A stretch of 64,000 nt of DNA. It comes from Eubacteriales bacterium. GTDB taxonomy: Bacteria > Bacillota > Clostridia > Oscillospirales > Butyricicoccaceae. Position 1 is the stretch's first letter; every line of letters begins with the position of its first letter. The notes below the pieces were generated by a model. The model was not told where the DNA came from. It was given only the letters and a program-made list of their open reading frames with translations, and did no database searches. Location: the NCBI GenBank assembly GCA_030539335.1, contig JAUNSG010000002.1, positions 62,001 through 126,000 of the forward strand. The letters run 5' to 3'. The translations under genes and the position numbers were made by a program. This document shows, in pieces, positions 1 through 7,940 of the stretch.

Positions 1-96
1 AATCTGGCGGAATGCCGTATCGACCGCTTCCATATCGTAGCCGCCAAACACGGCCTTTCCGAATTTCATTTGCTTTACTTCCGTAGAACTCAGCAT
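1..96 (-). CDS. divIVA: DivIVA-domain cell-division protein, N-terminal fragment
   Basis: Only the first 32 codons lie in the window; the gene continues beyond position 1. The visible protein starts MLSSTEVKQMKFGKAVFGGY and continues into DMEAVDTAF. This matches the start of DivIVA proteins, where a short helix is followed by F-x-x-x-x-x-GGYD-x-x-x-VD and then the coiled coil. DivIVA marks curved membrane at division septa and poles and recruits partner proteins. A clear AGGAGG ribosome site sits six bases before the ATG. It is the last gene of the hfq-to-divIVA run, in the usual place after ylmG, although a palindrome separates the two. The family call rests on a short fragment plus strong gene context. 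Confidence 0.85.
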   Translation of the reverse strand, partial: MLSSTEVKQMKFGKAVFGGYDMEAVDTAFRQI

Positions 97-166
97 GGTT
101 GTCCTCCTACCTGTTGACGTTTTCGTTCTGTCCCCCGCTCCCCGCAAAAGGGAGGGACGGGAAAAT

Positions 167-184
167 GGCCGGGATATCCCGGCC
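167..184 (-). terminator. Perfect palindromic hairpin between ylmG and divIVA
   Basis: An 18-base perfect inverted repeat (GGCCGGG-ATAT-CCCGGCC) lies in the 96 bases between the ylmG stop and the divIVA start. On the minus strand it is followed by ATTTTCCC, a weak U-tract. It could be a partial terminator or an RNA-processing or stability hairpin that lowers divIVA relative to the upstream genes. Confidence 0.5.
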
Positions 185-192
185 CAAAGAGA

Positions 193-465
193 TTAGTACA
201 ATACTTGCAGCAATTCCTGTATCAGGCAGAGAACCAGAAACGCCAGCATCGACGAGAAGTCAATCGGACTCGTCCGCATGGATTCGAATCGACTCAAAAA
301 CACACGGAAGGGCTGGACAAGCGGCTCCGTAATCGTATAAACAAAATCATACGCCCGGGATTGCTGAATCTGTGGAAACCACGACATCAATGCCCGGATA
401 ACAAGCATCATCTGCAGCAGCACCACAAGGGAAATCGCCAAACGAAATATTAAATACACAAGCAT
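193..465 (-). CDS. ylmG: YggT family membrane protein (YlmG)
   Basis: This 90-residue protein has two hydrophobic segments (about residues 3-25 and 68-88). Between them is a loop with the family pattern: IRALMSWFP, then TEPLVQPFRVFL and a conserved short acidic/IDFS stretch. YggT/YlmG proteins are small inner-membrane proteins linked to division-site assembly, osmotic tolerance and, in chloroplasts, nucleoid distribution. Their biochemical role is not settled. It sits 17 bases after sepF and before divIVA, the standard ylm order of Gram-positive bacteria, and is probably co-transcribed from upstream of hfq. Length is typical for a single YGGT repeat. Confidence 0.9.
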   Translation of the reverse strand: MLVYLIFRLAISLVVLLQMMLVIRALMSWFPQIQQSRAYDFVYTITEPLVQPFRVFLSRFESMRTSPIDFSSMLAFLVLCLIQELLQVLY

Positions 466-482
466 GATCCTTTCCGATCAAC

Positions 483-980
483 TCAATACGGGAAATGGAG
501 GCCATTGCTCTCCAGTTCGCTGATGAGATCCTCACCGACAATTTCAACATTGTACGGCGTGATCAGATACGTATCCTTCGCCACGCGCTTGATCTTGCCC
601 TCAATGGCATAGGTCACGCCGCTGAGGAAGTCCAGCATACGGTTCGCCGTATCCTTCTCCGCGTTCTCCAAATTCAGGACAACCGTCATCTTATTCTTCA
701 GATGATCGGCGATGTCCGAAACACCGTTGAACTGCTCCGCGCGAACCAGAACAACCGCCAGCTTGGTCGTCGCGTTGATGTTAACAATCTTATTATTTCG
801 GGCAGAGGAACGGCTGACCGCCATCGACTCACGTGCTGCCGGAACAGACTCCGAATACGCCGAACGCGCCGGAGCATAGGTCGGCTCCTGCTCTGCCGCC
901 TCGTCTTCCTGTACGTAGTACTCTTCTTCGTCTTCCGCTTCTCCGGTTACCCAGGATTTAAAGCTGTTCAAAAAGCTCAT
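483..980 (-). CDS. sepF: Cell division protein SepF
   Basis: SepF anchors FtsZ to the membrane and shapes the septum. The protein (165 residues) has the usual three parts. A short N-terminal amphipathic stretch (MSFLNSFKSWV) for membrane binding comes first. A variable acidic, Glu/Tyr-rich linker follows, to about residue 60. The C-terminal SepF core (about 62-150) begins with NNKIVNINA and contains VVLNLENAEKDTANRMLDFL, the part that dimerises and binds FtsZ. Forty bases separate it from the yggS gene upstream. Its position between ylmE and ylmG is the canonical arrangement, and length is normal. Confidence 0.95.
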   Translation of the reverse strand: MSFLNSFKSWVTGEAEDEEEYYVQEDEAAEQEPTYAPARSAYSESVPAARESMAVSRSSARNNKIVNINATTKLAVVLVRAEQFNGVSDIADHLKNKMTVVLNLENAEKDTANRMLDFLSGVTYAIEGKIKRVAKDTYLITPYNVEIVGEDLISELESNGLHFPY

Positions 981-1020
981 TTGGTTTGTCCTCCCATATC
1001 AAAAGATCCATACGACAAAT

Positions 1021-1731
1021 TTAGTAATGACGGGCCCCGAACAACGTCGTACCCAACCGGACAATATTTGCGCCGCAGGAAATTGCTGCTTCATAATCCG
1101 CGCTCATGCCCATCGACAAATAGTCCATAGAAACATTATCGTATTTTTTAGCCGATATGTCAACAAATAGTTGATACATTCTGTCAAAATAATATGTATT
1201 TTCTCTATTTTCGTCGGGCTTTGGCGGAATAGCCATCAATCCCCGGATCGTTAAATTTTCCATTTCTGCGATTTTGCCGATGACTTCATCCAGCTCGTCC
1301 GGATCAATGCCGAGCTTGGCCTCTTCCCGTCCGATGTTGATTTCCAGCAAAATGTCCTGCACGATGCCGGCCTTTCCGGCTTCTTTGTCAATCACCTTCG
1401 CCAGCTTGACCGAACTGACCGATTCGATCATCGAAACCTTCCCGATCAGGTACTTTACCTTGTTGGACTGGAGTGTTCCGATAAAATGCAGCGGACAGCC
1501 GTCATAGGCATGCTCTTCGTACTTGCCCAGCAGCTCCTGCACACGGTTTTCCCCACAGACATCAATTCCGGCCTGTACCGCAGCCTGTACCCGTTCCGCG
1601 TCGTTCATCTTGGTTGCCGCGACCAGAAGGATGTCCTCCGGCTTCTTCCCGGCCCGCTTGGCCGCTTCCGCAATATTGGCGCGCGCCTTTGCCACATTCT
1701 CCTCGATCTGTTTGCGTTCTTCGTTCGTCAT
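1021..1731 (-). CDS. YggS family PLP homeostasis protein (YlmE)
   Basis: This is a 236-residue member of the PLPBP/YggS family, single-domain alanine-racemase-fold proteins that bind pyridoxal phosphate and buffer its level; no enzyme reaction is known. The cofactor lysine is expected at Lys41 in VAATK. The C-terminal part contains LSMGMSADYEAAI and NIVRLGTTLFG, which match the family phosphate-binding signature. The start codon overlaps the stop of the upstream HlyD-like gene by four bases (ATGA), implying translational coupling. In many Gram-positive bacteria this gene (ylmE) sits directly before sepF, as it does here. Confidence 0.93.
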   Translation of the reverse strand: MTNEERKQIEENVAKARANIAEAAKRAGKKPEDILLVAATKMNDAERVQAAVQAGIDVCGENRVQELLGKYEEHAYDGCPLHFIGTLQSNKVKYLIGKVSMIESVSSVKLAKVIDKEAGKAGIVQDILLEINIGREEAKLGIDPDELDEVIGKIAEMENLTIRGLMAIPPKPDENRENTYYFDRMYQLFVDISAKKYDNVSMDYLSMGMSADYEAAISCGANIVRLGTTLFGARHY

Positions 1732-2978
1732 CTTACAACCTTCTTATCTTCCACATCCTTCGCATGGACAATGACATCGTCATTGACAACCAGCGAATCA
1801 TTGCCAATTACATTTTGTTTTACAATATAATAATCCGAACCCGTGTACAGCGTTTCAATGCTCTTAAAGCTGGCCACCGTGCCGTTCAAGACATAGACGC
1901 CCATCTGATCGTCCTTCATACGAACCGCGTCCTTGGGGATTTTCAGGCCTTCATACGAATCGAGTACGATATCACCGACCTCTTTCCGCATGGAAACCAG
2001 GTCCTTGTTCATCTCCGTCGACGTAAAGATCACGAGAACCTCAGAGGATTCCTCGTCCGGACGGATGGCATAGATGGTAGCGGAAATGTTGTCACTCGGC
2101 TGCGAAAAACGCAGGGTCACCGACTGCCCTTCCTGCATGCGCGATGCGTCCTTTTCCGAAAGCACCGTCGCATAATACCAGGTATATTGGCTGATTACCT
2201 TACAGGAATCGCTGTTTTTCGGCTGTTTGGAGGTCAGCTCCTTCAACGAGGAAACCGTCAGATCTTCGATTTCCTCGAGCGTGAGAATGGATTCGTAGCC
2301 GTCGGTGGACTGGCTGAAATACCCGTCGTATTCCGCATTGATCTCCATCGTCTTGTCCTCCAGCGCCGCTTCCAGCTTGGACTGCTGCTGATACAGCTTT
2401 TCCAGCTGTTCATCAATATCGCTGATATCTCCTGACATCGAACCGCTCTTGAGCGCATAGGAACGCAGCTGCTCCAGGTTCTCCGGCAATTGACGAAACG
2501 ATGCACTGTCTACCAGATCGCCGATTGTGCTCAGTGCAGTCGTGATCTTTTGATCAATCTGGCTGGTATTGGTCACATAGGAATTGTTCTGCAATGCTTC
2601 CAACTGTTCAATTGTGCTGTCCACTTCCTTCAGTTTGTGGCTGTTTTGCAGGGACTCATCATTTTTATAGATCGTCACGAGCGGTGCATCATAGGCAATT
2701 TTATCCCCATCGGCATAATTATATACTGCCATACTGACATCACCGACATCGACCAACTGTTCCTCCCGGAAGAAATAGCCGGTCGACGTGATCGAATCAT
2801 CCATGGAAACCTGTATCGCCGGGGTGGTTTCGACCGGACGAGAGTGCGACACCACAAAGTTGCCGCCTATGTAAAAAACCAGAAGTGCGATGACGATAAT
2901 CGGCAGCCACATCGATTTTCCAATTTTGCTTGCAGGCTGGGACGACCGTGCCCCTCTGCCAGATTGTTTTTGCTTCAT
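1728..2978 (-). CDS. HlyD-like membrane-fusion/adaptor protein
   Basis: The 416-residue protein has a basic, Ser/Gln-rich cytoplasmic start and one membrane segment at about residues 24-45. A large external part follows, with a biotinyl-lipoyl-like start (STGYFFREEQLVDVG) and a long helical hairpin around residues 105-215. Ends of this kind resemble periplasmic adaptor (HlyD) proteins of efflux systems. There is no ABC or RND partner nearby. Instead it sits between hfq and ylmE, eight bases after hfq, an arrangement I associate with clostridial ylm clusters. Its role may therefore be in the division or envelope machinery rather than transport, which is inference. It overlaps yggS by four bases. 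Confidence 0.75.
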   Translation of the reverse strand: MKQKQSGRGARSSQPASKIGKSMWLPIIVIALLVFYIGGNFVVSHSRPVETTPAIQVSMDDSITSTGYFFREEQLVDVGDVSMAVYNYADGDKIAYDAPLVTIYKNDESLQNSHKLKEVDSTIEQLEALQNNSYVTNTSQIDQKITTALSTIGDLVDSASFRQLPENLEQLRSYALKSGSMSGDISDIDEQLEKLYQQQSKLEAALEDKTMEINAEYDGYFSQSTDGYESILTLEEIEDLTVSSLKELTSKQPKNSDSCKVISQYTWYYATVLSEKDASRMQEGQSVTLRFSQPSDNISATIYAIRPDEESSEVLVIFTSTEMNKDLVSMRKEVGDIVLDSYEGLKIPKDAVRMKDDQMGVYVLNGTVASFKSIETLYTGSDYYIVKQNVIGNDSLVVNDDVIVHAKDVEDKKVVR

Positions 2979-2985
2979 ATTACTC

Positions 2986-3243
2986 CTAATCGGTTAGGGC
3001 TGGAGCTGCCTCCCGTTCTCGCTTCGGAAATAATTCCAGACGCCGCGTCGGTATAATGGTAGAGATCGCATGTTTGTAGATCATCTCCTGTTTGCCGTCG
3101 CAGTCAAGCAAAATGACAAAATGGTCAAACCCGCGGATGAGACCACGCATCTGAAATCCATTTGTCAAAAATACAGTGAGCGGAACCCGTTCCTGCCGAA
3201 CCTTGTTTAAAAACGTATCCTGATAATTGATTTCACCTTTCAT
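2986..3243 (-). CDS. hfq: RNA chaperone Hfq
   Basis: Hfq forms a hexameric ring that binds small RNAs and A-rich or U-rich mRNA segments. The 85-residue protein shows both Sm motifs. Sm1 runs from the [18 protein letters not shown] stretch into the variable strand (FDHFVILLD), and Sm2 is YKHAIST, the nearly invariant bacterial YKHAI core. The C-terminal tail is short, as usual in Firmicutes. It is the first gene of the minus-strand run toward divIVA. In many genomes hfq follows miaA; here the flavin oxidoreductase gene lies between them. A GGGAGG ribosome site precedes the ATG by about 10 bases. Confidence 0.97.
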   Translation of the reverse strand: MKGEINYQDTFLNKVRQERVPLTVFLTNGFQMRGLIRGFDHFVILLDCDGKQEMIYKHAISTIIPTRRLELFPKREREAAPALTD

Positions 3244-3553
3244 TATAAAACAAACCTCCCGAAATGTACATGAATAATTTTATGTTACACTACGTTCGGG
3301 TTGAATTTTTGTCGAAAATAGAGTATTTTTACAACTTTTCCGACCAATAAATTATGACCTTTTCTCCTATTTTCTATCCTATCACACAACCGTGTCCATT
3401 TCGGCACCGGTTTGATGTACATCGGATGGAGCGTCTGACCGGCATTGCGGTATTTTTATCAGGGAATAAAGATATGTATTCCTGCTTATTATACCATCGG
3501 CTTGTACTCGGTGCAACAGGAATTGTCATCCCAAATTGGTTTGCGTTCCGCAT
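3244..3553. other. AT-rich intergenic stretch upstream of hfq
   Basis: No gene is visible on either strand. The end near hfq should hold the promoter of the hfq-divIVA run. I can only offer a weak minus-strand candidate (TTCAAC, 17 bases, TAAAAT) around 3271-3300. The other end runs into the terminator of the neighbouring oxidoreductase gene. The rest looks like non-coding filler. Confidence 0.5.
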
Positions 3554-3596
3554 AAAAACAGATGCGCTGCAAAGCCAATCTGCTTTGCAGCGCATC
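3554..3596 (-). terminator. Terminator of the flavin oxidoreductase gene
   Basis: A perfect 15-base-pair stem (GATGCGCTGCAAAGC and its complement, 3561-3575 with 3582-3596, loop of six) is followed on the minus strand by TGTTTTTATG. It is a strong rho-independent terminator 18 bases after the stop codon. Confidence 0.92.
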
Positions 3597-3613
3597 CGTA
3601 TTGGTCCTTCCCC

Positions 3614-4678
3614 TCAAGAATTCTCTTCGCGGCTCAGCTCCTGCATGACCGCTTTCACCGTACTGATTTTCCCGATTTCTCCCACGCGCGATCCACAGAA
3701 AATCAAGCCGTGATCCAGATCCCCTTTTACCGCATTGATCAGCGCCTGTGTAATACAGTAATGTGCCGAAGCCGGATTGCAGGCCTTCAGACAGTGGAAG
3801 CAATGGGATATTTTCTGCGATTTTCCCGTAATTTCTTCAATAAAGGCATTTTTGAGCGCGCGTCCCGGCATTCCCACCGGGCTGTCAATAATCACGACAT
3901 CTTCCGTCCTGGCCTCCACATACGCCCTCTTATAAGCATCGCTCGCGTCACATTCCCGGGTCGCCACAAACCGGGAGGCGACCTGTACTCCGTCGGCGCC
4001 GAGTTCCAAAGCGTGCTGGACATCCTCCGCATCAAAAATCCCTCCCGCAACAAAGACCGGGATTGCCGTTTGATATTTTTCCTCAAATTTTCTTTTTTCC
4101 TCTAAAATTTTATGGATCTCCGTGTCATAGTCCCACGGACCGCCATCCTCCAGTTCCTCTCTGGAGAATCCGAGGTGTCCGCCGGCCTTCGGACCCTCAA
4201 TGACAAGAAAGTCGGCTGTCCTTTTGTATTTTCTGTCCCAATATTTTAAGATGACCTTTGCCGATTTCGCGCTGGATACAATCGGCGCAAGCGCGGCATC
4301 ATACCCTTCCGCAAATTTGGGCAGCTCCGTCGGCAGACCGGCTCCGGATATAATGGCATCCACTCCCGCCTCACAGGCCGTCTGTACATACTCTCCATAC
4401 CGCTGTGTGACCGCCATGATATTCACGCCGATCATTCCGTGCCCCTCCGCCATCTCTTTGGCCTTCCGAATCTGTCCTGGCAGAACGCACAGATTCGCTT
4501 CCTCCGGATGCGATCGGAAGTCCGGGGCATCGTATCCAATCTGCGCCGTAGAGACGACGCCCATCCCGCCTTCTTTTGCAACCGCACCGGCGAGTCCGCA
4601 TCGGCTGACGCCAATCCCCATCCCGCCCTGAATAATCGGAGTCTCCAGCACTTTATTTTTTATCGAAACAGCCTTCAT
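3614..4678 (-). CDS. NAD(P)H-dependent flavin oxidoreductase (nitronate monooxygenase / FabK-like)
   Basis: This is a 354-residue FMN TIM-barrel protein of the nitronate monooxygenase/FabK superfamily. The start contains PIIQGGMGIGVS, a glycine-rich FMN-phosphate motif. The second half has AGGIFDAEDVQHALELGADG followed by VQVASRF, the standard phosphate-binding end of the barrel. The C-terminal region carries four closely spaced cysteines (CFHCLKAC ... HYC), which could bind a metal or Fe-S cluster. The exact substrate is not readable from sequence; nitronate oxidation and enoyl-ACP reduction are both possible. I chose the ATG at 4678, preceded by GAAGG, because the barrel begins there; a longer frame extends upstream without family similarity. 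It is monocistronic, with its own promoter and terminator. Confidence 0.85.
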   Translation of the reverse strand: MKAVSIKNKVLETPIIQGGMGIGVSRCGLAGAVAKEGGMGVVSTAQIGYDAPDFRSHPEEANLCVLPGQIRKAKEMAEGHGMIGVNIMAVTQRYGEYVQTACEAGVDAIISGAGLPTELPKFAEGYDAALAPIVSSAKSAKVILKYWDRKYKRTADFLVIEGPKAGGHLGFSREELEDGGPWDYDTEIHKILEEKRKFEEKYQTAIPVFVAGGIFDAEDVQHALELGADGVQVASRFVATRECDASDAYKRAYVEARTEDVVIIDSPVGMPGRALKNAFIEEITGKSQKISHCFHCLKACNPASAHYCITQALINAVKGDLDHGLIFCGSRVGEIGKISTVKAVMQELSREENS

Positions 4679-4755
4679 CTTTCCTTCAACCTTCCTGCGT
4701 CTCATAACGCATATCGTTTCTCTACACAACGGAAACCCGTTTGAAATTCGCATAC

Positions 4756-4784
4756 AGGATACTATATTTTGGTATCGCAGTCAA
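4756..4784 (-). promoter_or_regulatory. Sigma-A-type promoter of the flavin oxidoreductase gene
   Basis: Minus-strand TTGACT, a 17-base spacer and TATCCT lie about 75 bases before the chosen start. The -35 box and spacing are good and the -10 box is moderate. Confidence 0.6.
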
Positions 4785-4897
4785 TATATTTTAGCATTAA
4801 AGACCACATGTTATAGTTTCCATTACTATATTTGTTTTTCAACATACATCCGGGAAACCAGTACCACAGCCAGGTCACAGGACGGATTGGAGGAAGC

Positions 4898-4930
4898 AAA
4901 AAGCACACATTCTTCCTGCGAATGTGTGCT
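4898..4930 (-). terminator. Terminator of the miaB-mutS-mutL-miaA operon
   Basis: An 11-base-pair stem (AGCACACATTC, 4902-4912 with 4920-4930) with a seven-base loop is followed on the minus strand by TTTTGCTT. It lies about 50 bases after the miaA stop. Confidence 0.85.
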
Positions 4931-4978
4931 TGCATTGTGTTTCTTATATGAGTGGTAGGAACTGGAACCGTATGGAAG

Positions 4979-5926
4979 CTAGGGTTGGAGGAATCCCCGT
5001 TCCGAGAGAACTTCTGTCGCACGCTGCAAAAGGCCTGGAAAGTCTTCTGCCGAATCATAATTCAGCCAGATAACCCGCTTGTCACGCCGCAGCCAGGTGA
5101 GCTGTCGTTTTGCATAATTGCGCGATGCCTGCTTGAGTGTCTCCACACAGTTTTCCAGCGTATCGTTTCCCTCCAAATAGGGGACCAGTTCTTTGTAGCC
5201 AATGGCCTGCGCCGCGGTGCCCCGCAGTTTTCCCTCGGACCAAAGGCGCCTGGTCTCTTCCAGCAAGCCCTGTTCCATCATCTGATCCACCCGGCGGTTG
5301 ATCCGCTCGTATAAAACCGTACGGTCCGACGGACAAAGCGCCAGCAAAACCGCGTCATATTTGGGTTCCTTCGGCTTGTTTTGTGCGTTGTACTCCCCGA
5401 TGGGTCTCCCCGTCTGCGCATAGACCTCCAGCGCACGGATCACACGCTTCACATTGTTTTCGTGAATCCGCTGTGCCGACTCCGGATCGACCGCCCGAAG
5501 CATCTGATGCAAAACTTGTACGCCGCTTCTCTCGCCGATTTCCCGGAAATACGCACGCAGTGGCGCGGATGTCTCCTCCCCGGAAAATGTATTGCCCTCA
5601 ATCAGCGCGTCGAGATACAGCCCGGTGCCTCCACAGACAATCGGAATGCGTCCCCGTGCCAAAATGGACTGTGCACAATCATCCGCCATCTCCTGATACC
5701 GTGCCACCGAAAAATCCTCTCCCGGCTCCGCCACATCCAGCATGTGATGCGGTATGCCGTCCCGCTCTGCCCAATCCGGCTTGGCGGTTCCAACATCCAT
5801 CTCCCGATAGATCTGCATCGAATCCGACGAAATAATCTCCGTATCCAGTTGTTTGGCCAGGGCAATCGACAGCGCGGTTTTTCCCGACGCCGTCGGCCCG
5901 ACAATGCAGATCAGCCTCTGCTGCAT
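4979..5926 (-). CDS. miaA: tRNA dimethylallyltransferase MiaA
   Basis: MiaA transfers a dimethylallyl group to N6 of A37 in tRNAs that read UNN codons; MiaB (encoded three genes upstream) then thiomethylates the product. The 315-residue protein has a P-loop GPTASGKT at residues 10-17. It also has the substrate motif SSDSMQIYREMDVGTAKP and the VCGGTGLYLDAL segment, all typical of the family. Length is normal. It is the last gene of the operon that contains mutS and mutL, 24 bases after the mutL stop. Confidence 0.97.
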   Translation of the reverse strand: MQQRLICIVGPTASGKTALSIALAKQLDTEIISSDSMQIYREMDVGTAKPDWAERDGIPHHMLDVAEPGEDFSVARYQEMADDCAQSILARGRIPIVCGGTGLYLDALIEGNTFSGEETSAPLRAYFREIGERSGVQVLHQMLRAVDPESAQRIHENNVKRVIRALEVYAQTGRPIGEYNAQNKPKEPKYDAVLLALCPSDRTVLYERINRRVDQMMEQGLLEETRRLWSEGKLRGTAAQAIGYKELVPYLEGNDTLENCVETLKQASRNYAKRQLTWLRRDKRVIWLNYDSAEDFPGLLQRATEVLSERGFLQP

Positions 5927-5950
5927 TTGGTTCTCCTCCCTTGCGGTGGT

Positions 5951-7927
5951 TTACTGATTCACTCGTTTGAACAGCTTATCCAGCTCGTATTTGGTCAGAC
6001 GCACCATGACGGGACGTCCATGCGGACAGCAGTTGACCTCCGGATCGCTCACCACGCGGTCACAAATCGCCTGAAGCTCCGCTGTACTTGTCTCCCATCC
6101 GCCCTTGATGGCCGCCTTGCAGGATACCATGTGGATCAAATCATCCCGCTTGTCCGGCACCGGTGTACGGCGATCCAACAGCTTTTGAGCTACCTCCGAC
6201 ATGGTCATGGGGATCTCTGCCGCATCCAGATAGGCCGGCGCTTCCCGCACAGCAATGCTGTGATGGCCGAACGGCTCGACCTGAAAGCCAACCGCCTGCA
6301 CCAGCTCGTGATTCTCGGTCATCACGGCGAACTCCTCCCCGGTCATCTCGACGACAACTGGCTCCAGCAGCATCTGGGTCGGAATCTCTGTGGATTTTTG
6401 CAATTGATTAAATAACATGCGCTCATGAGCTGCGTGTTTGTCGATCAGGATCAGCCCATCTGCATCCTCCGCCAAAATGTAGGTCGAGAAACAGGAGCCG
6501 ATCACCTTCGCCGTCGGTCGCGCCTGTTCTAAGCCGCTCTGCGGCTCCGGAATCTCCGGCTGTGGAACGGCCGGCTGCGTTTCTGACGGCACGGCCTCCT
6601 CGGCCGCGGACGGCATCGCCATCTCCGTCTGCTCCGACGGATGCTGCAGCACCCGCTCATCCTCCTCGTCCACATCGACAAATGGACGGAAGGTCCGCCG
6701 CGGCGACGGCGCTGTATTTCTTTTGTACGGTCTGTCGGCTGCCATCATGCCCGTCCTCGGGCTGGTGTCGGCCGATTTCGTGAGTCCCGCCATACGCCGG
6801 ATGCTCTCCAGCTCTGCCGGTTTCTGCTCCGGTTTTGGTTCCGCCATCGGCGGTTTCTCACGGACACGCTCCGGAGTTGCCGGTACACCCGTGCGCTTCC
6901 GCTGGACTTCCTCCGCGCGGATCTCCGGCACATTGTCCTCTGCTGCCAGCGCGCCCTTGCAGGCCGCATAAACTGCCGAGAAAATTTTCTTCTCGAAGGC
7001 AAATTTCACCTCGGTCTTGGCCGGATGGACATTGACATCCACCTGGCTCAGCGGCAGGTCGATACACAAACAGCCATACGGGAATTTCCCGGTAATGATC
7101 GCGTTGCGATACGCCTCCTCCATCGCCGCCTGGATCAGCTTGGACTTGATAAACCGTCCGTTGACAAAGAAATGCTGATACGAACGGTTGGAGCGCGGTG
7201 CGTGCGGCTTGGACAAAAAGCCATGGACACGGACATCCTCCATTTCCATCGGTGGAATTGGTATCAGATTGCGCGCCAGCTCCCGGCCAAAGACGGCGAA
7301 CACCGCCTGCTGCAGCTCGCCGGTTCCCGGCGAATGAAATACAGTTTTGCCATCCCGGATGCAGCGGAATGCGATCTCCGGATGGCTCTCCGCGGCGTGT
7401 TCTACAACCGACAGGACATAGCCTGCCTCGGTGAAATCCTTTTTCAAAAATTTCATGCGCGCCGGCGTGTTGAAAAACAGGTCTCGGATGACAAAGGTGG
7501 TGCCTTCCGGACACCCCGCACTCTCGTTGGTCTTGACCACACCGGCCTCGACAAACAGATGGGTGCCCTCCAGCTGTCCTTCCTGTTTGGTAAACAGATC
7601 GACACGGGACACGGCGGAAATTGCCGCCAATGCCTCTCCGCGAAAGCCCAGCGTGCCGATGGCCGCCAAATCCTCTTTTGTGCGGATCTTACTGGTCGCA
7701 TGACGCAGGAACGCGGTCGGAGCATCCGCCGGTTCCATACCACAGCCATTGTCCTGTATGCGGAGATACGCGATGCCACCGTGTTCGATCTCCACGGTAA
7801 TCTGTGTTGCACCGGCATCGATGGAATTTTCAATCAGCTCTTTGCAGACAGAGGACGGCCGTTCGACCACTTCTCCTGCCGCAATCAGATCAGACATGTG
7901 GGAATCCAGTTCATGAATAACCGGCAC
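5951..7927 (-). CDS. mutL: DNA mismatch repair protein MutL
   Basis: MutL links MutS mismatch detection to strand incision. The N-terminal GHKL ATPase has ELIENSIDAGA, DNGCGM and GFRGEALAAIS. A Pro/Glu-rich linker (about residues 340-460) separates it from the C-terminal dimerisation/endonuclease domain. That domain has an acidic-histidine motif IDKHAAHE (Asp496, His498, Glu502), SCKAA (Cys603) and CPHGRP (634-639). In the usual DQHAxxExxxxE endonuclease signature the second residue is here Lys and the last Glu is Asn; the metal-binding Asp, His and first Glu remain. It is 13 bases after mutS. The 658-residue length is normal. Confidence 0.96.
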   Translation of the reverse strand: MPVIHELDSHMSDLIAAGEVVERPSSVCKELIENSIDAGATQITVEIEHGGIAYLRIQDNGCGMEPADAPTAFLRHATSKIRTKEDLAAIGTLGFRGEALAAISAVSRVDLFTKQEGQLEGTHLFVEAGVVKTNESAGCPEGTTFVIRDLFFNTPARMKFLKKDFTEAGYVLSVVEHAAESHPEIAFRCIRDGKTVFHSPGTGELQQAVFAVFGRELARNLIPIPPMEMEDVRVHGFLSKPHAPRSNRSYQHFFVNGRFIKSKLIQAAMEEAYRNAIITGKFPYGCLCIDLPLSQVDVNVHPAKTEVKFAFEKKIFSAVYAACKGALAAEDNVPEIRAEEVQRKRTGVPATPERVREKPPMAEPKPEQKPAELESIRRMAGLTKSADTSPRTGMMAADRPYKRNTAPSPRRTFRPFVDVDEEDERVLQHPSEQTEMAMPSAAEEAVPSETQPAVPQPEIPEPQSGLEQARPTAKVIGSCFSTYILAEDADGLILIDKHAAHERMLFNQLQKSTEIPTQMLLEPVVVEMTGEEFAVMTENHELVQAVGFQVEPFGHHSIAVREAPAYLDAAEIPMTMSEVAQKLLDRRTPVPDKRDDLIHMVSCKAAIKGGWETSTAELQAICDRVVSDPEVNCCPHGRPVMVRLTKYELDKLFKRVNQ

Positions 7928-7940
7928 AGCAATTCTCCTT

